7,682 nucleotides of DNA, taken from positions 1-7,682 of the forward strand of contig USCU01000051.1 in NCBI GenBank assembly GCA_900553335.1, given 5' to 3'. Below, piece by piece: positions 1 to 5,362 of the stretch (its first letter is position 1; each line of letters starts with the position of its first letter). The position numbers were made by a program, and so were the translations under genes. Source of the DNA: an uncultured Ruminococcus sp. GTDB lineage: Bacteria; Bacillota; Clostridia; Oscillospirales; Ruminococcaceae. Under the pieces are notes generated by a model. That model did no database searches. It was not told the origin of the DNA and saw only the letters and a list, made by a program, of their open reading frames with translations.

Positions 1-47
1 CTACACAGAGTAGATCGTCGGCAGCGTCAGATGTGTATAAGAGACAG
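1..47 (+). other. Residual Illumina Nextera/P5 sequencing adapter (not genomic)
   Basis: Bases 1-6 match the last six bases of the P5 oligo. Bases 7-14 (AGAGTAGA) match the Nextera i5 index known as 504. Bases 15-28 are the read-1 primer segment TCGTCGGCAGCGTC. Bases 29-47 are the 19-bp Tn5 mosaic end (AGATGTGTATAAGAGACAG). The order P5 end, index, primer, mosaic end is exactly that of a tagmentation library molecule. This is an untrimmed artefact and genomic sequence begins at base 48. The adapter identities come from memory of the published oligos and the match is complete. Confidence 0.98.
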
Positions 48-119
48 GGTGATGTTATAAGCATTGAAGCTTTTGGGAACAAAACAAACAGCGTAATTTC
101 AAATGAATTTTTAAACTGA
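48..119 (+). CDS. C-terminal fragment of an unidentified protein (5' end cut off by contig edge)
   Basis: The frame opening at the first genomic base runs 23 codons to a TGA at 117-119. It includes the stretch IEAFGNKTNSV and ends NEFLN. Its composition looks protein-like, and alternation of hydrophobic and polar residues before a G-N-x-x-N turn suggests the last beta strand of a beta-sandwich. That pattern recalls C-terminal domains of some glycoside hydrolases, but 23 residues cannot establish a family. The next promoter starts 58 bases downstream and no clear terminator lies between. It could equally be a chance open frame. Confidence 0.4.
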   Translation, partial: GDVISIEAFGNKTNSVISNEFLN

Positions 120-177
120 TCTTTTTGCAAAAAACACGAATTTTACAGCTTTTTACATCATATTCGTTTTACAGACA

Positions 178-206
178 TTGACGGATTTTACATTATATGG
201 TATAAC
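178..206 (+). promoter_or_regulatory. Predicted sigma-70 type promoter for the nucleotidyltransferase gene
   Basis: TTGACG (178-183) and TATAAC (201-206) are separated by exactly 17 bases. Transcription would start near 213, giving a leader of about 195 nt before the ATG at 409. That leader contains the two hairpins at 253-318. The -35 box has five of six consensus bases; the -10 box has five of six. Confidence 0.65.
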
Positions 207-252
207 TAATTAAGATTTTCCCTGCCTCTATAGGCGGCGGATTCCACTTAAT

Positions 253-318
253 TTTTCAGTGTGGGGGGATGCATCTCCCACTGAAAACATTGAATAAGGG
301 GCGCAGCCCCTTATTCAA
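253..318. repeat. Tandem pair of strong hairpins in the leader of the nucleotidyltransferase gene
   Basis: Hairpin 1 pairs 253-261 (TTTTCAGTG) perfectly with 279-287, and an inner G-rich stem pairs 265-269 with 274-278 around a TGCA loop. Hairpin 2 starts two bases later and pairs 290-302 (TTGAATAAGGGGC) perfectly with 306-318 around a 3-base loop. Neither is followed by a T-tract, so these are poor intrinsic terminators. They lie between the promoter at 178-206 and the start codon at 409, so they would be transcribed. They may be a small palindromic dispersed element or a leader RNA; I do not recognise a riboswitch class. The rest of the 120-408 gap is AT-rich, with no other gene seen. Confidence 0.75.
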
Positions 319-408
319 GTGAGGTATATCGTGTAAAATTTCCTATTATCTATATTAAATAGTGAATTAAACAAACTGAAATATCGCTTATCATAAGGAG
401 GACAATGC

Positions 409-1314
409 ATGAAAGATACAACTCTTGTTATTATGGCAGCAGGAATCGGAAGCCGTTTCGGCGGCGGAATCAAACAGCTTGCAAAGGTAGGTCCCAACGA
501 TGAGGTAATAATGGACTATTCAGTATATGATGCTGTAAGAGCAGGATTTAATAAAATAGTTTTCATTATAAGAAAAGATATAGAGGAGCAGTTCAAGGAA
601 ATTATCGGTGACAGGATTTCAAAGCACGTTAATATCAGATACGCTATTCAATCTGTTGAAGATCTGCCCGACGGATATAAATGCCCTGAAAGCAGAACCA
701 ATCCTTGGGGAACAGGTCACGCAGTTTTGTCAGCAAAGGATTTTATAAACGAACCCTTTGCTATTATAAATGCCGATGATTATTACGGCAAGGAAGCGTT
801 CGAGCTGACGCACAAATATCTTGTGTCGGATAAGATGAGTGACACCGGTTCAAATCTGTGCCTTGCCGGATTTATACTGGAAAACACTCTCAGCAGCAAC
901 GGCACCGTAACAAGAGCTATCTGTAAGGAAAAGAATGGAAAACTCACGGAAATTAAAGAAACCTATGAGATTCAAAAGCTCCGGGACGGAAGTATTGTAA
1001 GCGAAAACGATAAGCTTGATAAAAATTCTGTAATTTCCATGAATATGTGGGGTTGTCCGACTGAATTTATCAAAACTCTTGAAAATGAATTTAAAAGGTT
1101 TTTAGACGATCATATAACCGACACCAAAAGTGAATTTTTAATACCTACAATTATAGGCGATCTTTTGAAAAAGGGAGATTTAAACGTTGACGTTTTAAAA
1201 TCTCATGACAAATGGTTCGGCGTAACCTACGCCGAGGATAAGGAATACGTTAAGAGCGAAATTAAAAAGCTTGTTGAGTCGGGCGTTTATCCTGAGAAGC
1301 TTTGGGGCGAATAG
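409..1314 (+). CDS. Sugar-phosphate nucleotidyltransferase (NTP_transferase family)
   Basis: The 301-residue product is a GT-A-like nucleotidyltransferase, expected in the cytoplasm to join a sugar-1-phosphate (or similar phosphorylated substrate) to an NTP, releasing pyrophosphate. Visible motifs are the N-terminal nucleotide loop MAAGIGSRFGGG..KQL (residues 9-24), PWGTGHAV (99-106), and the metal-binding NADDYYG (121-127). Later come MNMWGCPTEF (211-220) and SEFLIPTII (241-249). Length fits single-domain members; there is no C-terminal left-handed beta-helix, so it is not a GlmU-type bifunctional enzyme. The start is fixed by AAGGAGG at 395-401, seven bases before the ATG; an overlapping ATG at 405 is out of frame. 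It is preceded by its own promoter and a structured leader, and followed by a terminator hairpin, so it is probably monocistronic. The exact sugar and nucleotide cannot be told; the sequence is clearly diverged from classical GalU and RmlA. Confidence 0.9.
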   Translation: MKDTTLVIMAAGIGSRFGGGIKQLAKVGPNDEVIMDYSVYDAVRAGFNKIVFIIRKDIEEQFKEIIGDRISKHVNIRYAIQSVEDLPDGYKCPESRTNPWGTGHAVLSAKDFINEPFAIINADDYYGKEAFELTHKYLVSDKMSDTGSNLCLAGFILENTLSSNGTVTRAICKEKNGKLTEIKETYEIQKLRDGSIVSENDKLDKNSVISMNMWGCPTEFIKTLENEFKRFLDDHITDTKSEFLIPTIIGDLLKKGDLNVDVLKSHDKWFGVTYAEDKEYVKSEIKKLVESGVYPEKLWGE

Positions 1315-1386
1315 TCAGAAGAAACCGGAATATTAACATATTTATTCCCCGCAAACAGAAATCGGTGATAAACTTTATGGGACTCT

Positions 1387-1485
1387 TTTTCGTCTAAAAT
1401 CGGCTCGCACTGCCGATTTTTTGCAAGATGTCGCTGCGTCGGTGTATATCTGCCCGAACGACAATATTTTAAAAGTGTGATTTTT
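1387..1485. repeat. Dispersed repeat, copy A (about 100 bp)
   Basis: This segment aligns over its full length, with a single 1-base gap, to 5172-5271, at roughly 80 percent identity by eye. Shared blocks are TTTTCGTC, the AAAATCGGC/GCCGATTTT hairpin, TGTCGCTGCGTCGG and CAATATTTTAAAA. Only the right half of the longer element near 5073-5285 is recognisable here; the left half is absent or too diverged. It fills the gap between the nucleotidyltransferase and the membrane-protein gene. Several differences lie in the hairpin loop, so the stem is preserved. It carries no gene. Confidence 0.85.
1396..1422 (+). terminator. Likely rho-independent terminator for the nucleotidyltransferase gene
   Basis: AAAATCGGC (1396-1404) pairs with GCCGATTTT (1412-1420) around a 7-base loop and runs into two further T residues, making a run of six. 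It begins 81 bases after the stop codon. The stem belongs to the dispersed repeat, so the repeat may be supplying the termination function. The GC part of the stem is only five pairs, so strength is uncertain. Confidence 0.6.
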
Positions 1486-1531
1486 AACCAGGCTAAAGAT
1501 TTACACCCTTTATTTATGAGGAGATGAAAAC

Positions 1532-2128
1532 ATGACATATTCAAAGGGATTATTCTACACCATTTCAAGAGTTCTTATGCTTCTTTTGATCAATGTTTTT
1601 GCAAGTGTCATATCTGCAACACTGTTTGCGTGGATACTTAACCTTATAATCCCCTCTTTTAATGAGTCTAATATAAAAGAGAGAATCTTCTCAAGCGGAA
1701 TTTGGTCATTGCTTGCATGGTGTGTTATAATAGTAATGCTTGTAATTCTGTTTTATAACGATGGCAAGAAGCACTCTGCATACGGTATGTTTGACATATT
1801 CACAATTTGTATAGCGGCAGTATTTATGTTTTTGGTCTACTTTGTTCCCATACTTTTTATCGAAGAAGCCAGTGATAATGTTTTGCTTGTTTTTGAAGGA
1901 TTTTATTTCCCCTGCAAATGGCTATTGTCAGCGTTTAATAACGACTATATGATAGCGGTAATGATAGGAATCATTCCGCCTATCGTTTTAGCTGCCGCTT
2001 CATATGGTATTTCGCATATCATTTACTTAAAACGTCATCCGAATCTTGATCCGATTATTCAAAATCCGTATTATCAGGCAAGCGAGGACGAGTCAGATTC
2101 AGAAGAAAATCAGAGTGATGACAACTGA
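1532..2128 (+). CDS. Small multi-pass membrane protein of unknown function
   Basis: I do not recognise this 198-residue protein. Four hydrophobic segments are visible, at about residues 11-40, 57-75, 88-110 and 139-165, so it should be an inner-membrane protein with short loops. After the last helix comes a basic stretch (YLKRHP, 165-170), then a very acidic tail (EDESDSEENQSDDN, 185-198). By the positive-inside rule the tail is probably cytoplasmic. There are no catalytic motifs, transporter signatures or lipobox. The start is supported by GAGGAGA at 1518-1524, eight bases before the ATG. It follows dispersed repeat copy A, and no convincing promoter is seen in the 46 bases between the repeat and the ATG. 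It ends 12 bases before a strong bidirectional terminator, so it is a single-gene unit or reads through from upstream. Confidence 0.8.
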   Translation: MTYSKGLFYTISRVLMLLLINVFASVISATLFAWILNLIIPSFNESNIKERIFSSGIWSLLAWCVIIVMLVILFYNDGKKHSAYGMFDIFTICIAAVFMFLVYFVPILFIEEASDNVLLVFEGFYFPCKWLLSAFNNDYMIAVMIGIIPPIVLAAASYGISHIIYLKRHPNLDPIIQNPYYQASEDESDSEENQSDDN

Positions 2129-2140
2129 TTTTAACAATAC

Positions 2141-2176
2141 AAAAAACCGGCTGTGAAAAAGCACAGCCGGTTTTTT
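2141..2176. terminator. Strong bidirectional rho-independent terminator
   Basis: AAAAAACCGGCTGTG (2141-2155) pairs perfectly with CACAGCCGGTTTTTT (2162-2176) around a 6-base loop. The A-tract and T-tract flank a 9-bp GC-rich core, so it can act in both directions. It closes the membrane-protein gene on the plus strand (stop at 2128) and the EAL-domain gene on the minus strand (stop at 2235). The rest of the gap between these convergent genes shows nothing else. Confidence 0.95.
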
Positions 2177-2234
2177 ATCGACACAAGGTCGCATTCCCCC
2201 AAATAGCGCCTCACTTTTAAACGATGATTCTGCA

Positions 2235-3965
2235 CTATTTATACATATACTTCTGATTAAAATCAATTATCGGAATCGCCTTATCAAAAAGCCAGCCCTG
2301 AGCCATGTCAAATCCGCACGATTTAAAAAATTCTGCCTGCTCAATCTTCTCTACACCCTCAAATAAAACGTCTTTTCCTGTAGATTCAATCAGCTTGCAA
2401 AGTTCACGCACATATTCTTTATCCTTAGGCGACTCTAAAACCTGATCAACAAAGGTCTTATCAATTTTCACCGTATTAACAGGCGCATCTCTTAAAAAGC
2501 TTAAGGACGAATAACCTGTCCCGAAATCGTCCATATCTATCTTAAATCCAAAGTTTGAAAACTGCGTCATATTATGTATAACTGTTTCCGGATCCTTTGC
2601 AATAATACTCTCAGTAACCTCGATTTCTATATACTTCGGATCCACACCGTATTCTTTTGTTATTTCCTCTACCTTTTCAATAAAATCCGGATAATTGTTA
2701 TGAATTCTTGAAAAATTGACCGAAACAGGAATCGGCTCTACTCCGTCATCTATCCAGCTTCTTATCAGAGATAATACCTGTCTGAATATCTCAAAGTCAA
2801 GATCAACTATATATCCGGCATTTTCAAGAACAGGAATAAACGTATATGGCTGCTTATATGTCCCGTCAGGATTTCTCCAACGTGCAAGCGCTTCAGCGCC
2901 TATTATCTCCATTCTGCTGCAAGAAAATTTAGGCTGCAGGAACGCTTCTATTTCTCCGTCCTCTATAGCCTGATGTATTGTAGAACGAATTTTCTGCTCT
3001 AAAACCCTCTGCTTTCTGAATACATCTTCAAATACACAGACAGTTTTTCGCCTTGTTCCCTTTATATGCCGTCTGGCAAGGTTTGCATTATCAATTGCTA
3101 CTCTTGCGGCTGTATCATCATCTCTTAAGAAATATACGCCGATAGAAATATTAAGCTCGCTTCTAGGATATTTCTGTGAATTAAAAATAGCAAACAACTT
3201 TTCAAATTTGTATATTCTTTTTAAAACCGATTCCTTACTATCGTCTTCGATCACCACTGCAAAAAGATCAGAGTGTATTCTTGTAGAAGCTATGATACTT
3301 TTGTTGCTTAAAATCTGCTTCGCCGTATCACATAAAATCTGATTTCCTGTTGAAAAGCCGAAATTCTCATTGATATAAGTAAAATTGTTTATGTCAAAAT
3401 AAACTATCGCCGATGTTTTGCTCTTATCTCTTGTTTCCAAATAAGAGGTTAAAACCGACTTGAAGCTCGCATAATTCATAAGCCCGGTAACTGCATCAAC
3501 AGCTATTTGACTGTTAGCATTTACTGCCCTGCCGCTTGACGGATTCAAAAAGCTCTCTTGCATTGCGAGAAGTTTTCCGTCTAAAAATTTCTCATTATTA
3601 CCGTCATAAAAATCGGTTATGTCAACCATCGTAGTATGAACATACTCTTCGTTAAAGTCGCTAATCTTTGAAATTCCTATTGCAACAGAATAGCTTCCAT
3701 CGGCTCTTTTAATCCGATGAAGGTAACATAAGCCCCTGCGTTCTTCTTCGTTCTTCTGAACCATTAAAGCTTTTTTAAGATCTATTCTCTCCGATTTGTC
3801 CAAATAATCGTGAGAATATAAGTCCTGCTTTAAACGCTCATTAGGATCAAGCCCTATCAAAGAAAGGAAGTCTTTATTACACTTTATTATTTTCCCGGAA
3901 TTCATCTCTATTATTGCTTCTGCACAAGGCATTTCGAGCATTGTCTTATTGCTTACTCCGGTCAT
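2235..3965 (-). CDS. PAS-degenerate GGDEF-EAL protein, predicted c-di-GMP phosphodiesterase
   Basis: The 576-residue protein has an N-terminal PAS-like sensor (about 10-120), a GGDEF-fold domain (about 155-315) and an EAL domain (about 325-570). The GGDEF domain keeps its entry motif (VDAVTGLMNYASF, 156-168) and a D-I-N-N-F block (191-195). The signature itself is HSDLF (231-235), and the product-binding RxxD site is missing, so cyclase activity is not expected. The EAL domain looks fully catalytic: EAL (358-360), N417, ExTE (E449, E452), DDFGTGYSSL (479-488), K500, EGVE (536-539) and QGWLF (556-560). It should hydrolyse c-di-GMP to pGpG. No membrane segment is seen, so it is probably cytoplasmic. 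The start has an excellent ribosome site (AAGGAGGAGG, complement of 3970-3979), and a consensus promoter lies at 4078-4106. It is monocistronic and convergent with the membrane-protein gene. Confidence 0.93.
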   Translation of the reverse strand: MTGVSNKTMLEMPCAEAIIEMNSGKIIKCNKDFLSLIGLDPNERLKQDLYSHDYLDKSERIDLKKALMVQKNEEERRGLCYLHRIKRADGSYSVAIGISKISDFNEEYVHTTMVDITDFYDGNNEKFLDGKLLAMQESFLNPSSGRAVNANSQIAVDAVTGLMNYASFKSVLTSYLETRDKSKTSAIVYFDINNFTYINENFGFSTGNQILCDTAKQILSNKSIIASTRIHSDLFAVVIEDDSKESVLKRIYKFEKLFAIFNSQKYPRSELNISIGVYFLRDDDTAARVAIDNANLARRHIKGTRRKTVCVFEDVFRKQRVLEQKIRSTIHQAIEDGEIEAFLQPKFSCSRMEIIGAEALARWRNPDGTYKQPYTFIPVLENAGYIVDLDFEIFRQVLSLIRSWIDDGVEPIPVSVNFSRIHNNYPDFIEKVEEITKEYGVDPKYIEIEVTESIIAKDPETVIHNMTQFSNFGFKIDMDDFGTGYSSLSFLRDAPVNTVKIDKTFVDQVLESPKDKEYVRELCKLIESTGKDVLFEGVEKIEQAEFFKSCGFDMAQGWLFDKAIPIIDFNQKYMYK

Positions 3966-4007
3966 AAATCCTCCTCCTTTGCTGTTTTTATTCTATAAAT
4001 ACAAACT

Positions 4008-4126
4008 CATATGAGCTGTCAACATTTTCATACAATTAAAATGAGATTGCAAAACACAATCCCCTACATTCAATTTTATTTTATCACAGCATAATCTTTC
4101 TGTCAATAAAAATGACAGCTCATATG
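4008..4126. repeat. Perfect 14-bp inverted repeat bracketing the EAL-gene promoter
   Basis: CATATGAGCTGTCA at 4008-4021 reappears exactly inverted as TGACAGCTCATATG at 4113-4126, with 91 bases between. The left arm also lies in a 10-bp palindrome, CTCATATGAG (4006-4015). Read in the direction of the EAL gene, one arm ends six bases upstream of the -35 box and the other lies in the leader, about 43 bases before the ATG. The upstream arm would not be transcribed, so the pair would act as DNA. It may be a two-site operator that could loop, or the terminal repeats of a 119-bp miniature element. Confidence 0.75.
4078..4106 (-). promoter_or_regulatory. Consensus sigma-70 type promoter of the EAL-domain gene
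   Basis: On the minus strand TTGACA (complement of 4101-4106) is followed after exactly 17 bases by TAAAAT (complement of 4078-4083). The start would fall near 4071, giving a leader of about 105 nt. A second, weaker candidate lies downstream: TTGACA (complement of 4017-4022), then 17 bases, then TTTATA. Its spacer contains the CTCATATGAG palindrome, a typical repressor position. Confidence 0.75.
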
Positions 4127-4198
4127 TATTTTTTGGTTAATTTTAATAAAAATCGAATTATATTTTGTACATAACGCTCGTACTTAGTTTACGCTTAG

Positions 4199-4996
4199 CT
4201 AATTAAGTCCGCTCAACTTTAAATATAAGTCAGCAAGAAAATCTCCGAAAAAAACTGAAATCGCAATTCCCAATGACAACCACGGCCCAAATGCAAACTT
4301 ACTGCTTCCTGATTTATATTTTGTTATAAGACCGGCGATGCTTCCTGTAACCAGTCCTATAAATACTGCAACAAGAACTGCCTTAAGACCTAAGTATGCG
4401 CCTGCTGCAAGCATCAATATAATATCTCCTGAACCCAAAGCTTTTTTCTTTGAGATCAAATATATCACGAAAAACGGAACGCTTACCGCTGCTGCTCCGC
4501 CAAGAATATACGTCAATGAAATCGGATTTTTAAAACCACCAATTCCAAAACCGGTAAGTATCAGCTTTGCAACCGCTAAAATTCCTATAACACATACGAC
4601 AGACAAGCTTATAAGCTGAGTATCGAGGTCCATAAAAAAGACTATTATAAGGCACGAAAGCAATACGCATACAAATGCAGCTTCCACAGGGGCGTTTAAT
4701 CCGAAATACGCAAACGTTAAAACATAAAGCACTGCGTTTAAAAGCTCTACTATCATATATCTCGGTGATATTTTTGCATCGCAGCTTCTGCATTTCCCTT
4801 TTAATATTATATAGCTTATAATCGGTATAAGATCATATTTTTTTATTTTCTGATTACAGGACATACAATGCGATCCGCCGACAGCTATTGATTCACCCGT
4901 CGGAAGGCGATAAATACAAACGTTTAAAAAGCTTCCTATAACCCCGCCAAAAGTGAAAATAAAAGCATATATTATAAAATAAGCAAGATATATCAT
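4199..4996 (-). CDS. Type IV prepilin peptidase / N-methyltransferase (A24 family)
   Basis: This 265-residue polytopic membrane protein should cleave the leader of type IV pilins or pseudopilins and methylate the new N-terminus. The N-terminal domain shows GSFLNVCIYRLP (21-32) and two cysteine pairs (C44/C47 and C69/C72), the metal-binding knuckle of the bifunctional type. The peptidase part has D123 in FMDLD and the GSGD motif (188-191) with D191, the expected aspartate pair; FGPWLSLG follows at 236-243. The usual I-P-D after the first aspartate is I-S-L here. The frame stays open upstream to 5233, but I choose the ATG at 4996. The promoter at 5028-5056 lies inside that extension, GGGGGA stands just before the ATG, and the extension is translated repeat. 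It is 233 bases upstream of the EAL gene, which has its own promoter. No pilin gene is in view. Confidence 0.92.
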   Translation of the reverse strand: MIYLAYFIIYAFIFTFGGVIGSFLNVCIYRLPTGESIAVGGSHCMSCNQKIKKYDLIPIISYIILKGKCRSCDAKISPRYMIVELLNAVLYVLTFAYFGLNAPVEAAFVCVLLSCLIIVFFMDLDTQLISLSVVCVIGILAVAKLILTGFGIGGFKNPISLTYILGGAAAVSVPFFVIYLISKKKALGSGDIILMLAAGAYLGLKAVLVAVFIGLVTGSIAGLITKYKSGSSKFAFGPWLSLGIAISVFFGDFLADLYLKLSGLN

Positions 4997-5027
4997 TTTG
5001 ATCCCCCAAAACTGTTTTTCAATCTTT

Positions 5028-5056
5028 ATTGTAGTATGTTTTTGACTTTTAGTCAA
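5028..5056 (-). promoter_or_regulatory. Promoter of the prepilin peptidase gene
   Basis: On the minus strand TTGACT (complement of 5051-5056) and TACAAT (complement of 5028-5033) are 17 bases apart. The start would lie near 5021, giving a leader of about 25 nt before the ATG at 4996. The -35 box is one arm of the palindrome AGTCAATA-aatttc-TATTGACT (5051-5072). The other arm carries a TTGACT reading the opposite way. Confidence 0.75.
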
Positions 5057-5303
5057 TAAATTTCTATTGACTGAGCGTGTCGACAAAGTCGACAACGCTC
5101 CCCAGGGGACAAACACACTCACTTCGACAGCTTTGCCCGTCTCGTTCTGTGTTTTTCCCCTAGGAAACCCCTTTTCGTCGAAAATCGGCTCCCACCGCCG
5201 ATTTTCTCTCAAGGTGTCGCTGCGTCGGCGCATGTCCGCCTACGCAACAATATTTTAAAAATGTGCTTTTTCGAAAGACTGAGTGAATAAATTTCTATTG
5301 ACT
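5055..5303. repeat. 18-bp direct repeats flanking an intergenic insert
   Basis: AATAAATTTCTATTGACT occurs exactly at 5055-5072 and again at 5286-5303. Allowing one mismatch, the repeat extends four bases leftward (AGTC versus AGTG). Between the copies is palindrome-rich sequence, part of which recurs at 1387-1485. The left copy borders the -35 box for the minus-strand gene and the right copy contains the -35 box for pduL. The simplest reading is a duplication created when the element entered an older divergent promoter region; this is inference. Confidence 0.8.
5073..5285. mobile_element. Palindrome-rich miniature element (dispersed repeat, copy B), non-coding
   Basis: About 210 bases contain three hairpins in a row. 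The first pairs 5073-5084 with 5088-5100 (GAGCGTGTCGAC against GTCGACAACGCTC, one bulge). The second pairs 5105-5117 with 5148-5160 (12 of 13 bases). The third pairs 5180-5189 with 5197-5206 (GAAAATCGGC against GCCGATTTTC, perfect). The right part (5172-5271) matches copy A at 1387-1485. Direct repeats of 18 bp flank it. No transposase gene and no clear terminal inverted repeats are seen, so it would need an enzyme supplied elsewhere, if it is mobile at all. Open frames cross it on both strands but they follow the hairpins, not protein constraint. Confidence 0.6.
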
Positions 5304-5326
5304 TCTTTTAAAATAGGTAGTAAAAT
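5298..5326 (+). promoter_or_regulatory. Promoter of the pduL gene
   Basis: TTGACT (5298-5303) and TAAAAT (5321-5326) are separated by exactly 17 bases. Transcription would begin near 5333, about 30 nt before the ATG at 5363. The -35 box lies in the right-hand direct repeat, so the insert replaces everything upstream of it. Confidence 0.75.
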
Positions 5327-5362
5327 TGTACTATACAAAAATTAAAAGGAGAGGTAAATTAA

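Noticed and set aside
1287..1568. Minus-strand open frame of 93 codons across the repeat copy A
   Set aside because: It overlaps the end of one real gene and the start of another, has no ribosome site, and its middle is the translated repeat also seen upstream of the prepilin peptidase.
2716..2973. Plus-strand open frame of 85 codons inside the EAL gene
   Set aside because: It is antisense to conserved EAL-domain residues and has no ribosome site.
3966..4077. c-di-GMP riboswitch in the leader of the EAL gene
   Set aside because: The conserved GEMM core and its paired tetraloop are absent; the leader is AT-rich and weakly structured.
4338..4793. Open frames on both strands within the prepilin peptidase gene
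   Set aside because: They are out-of-frame readings of a clearly conserved membrane protein.
5067..5258. Plus-strand open frame of 63 codons upstream of pduL
   Set aside because: It lies wholly inside the palindromic element, has no ribosome site, and its reading follows hairpin arms. It is a by-product of the repeat.
5051..5303. Two-unit CRISPR array from the 18-bp direct repeats
   Set aside because: Only two copies 231 bases apart, the spacer is a dispersed repeat, and no cas genes are present.
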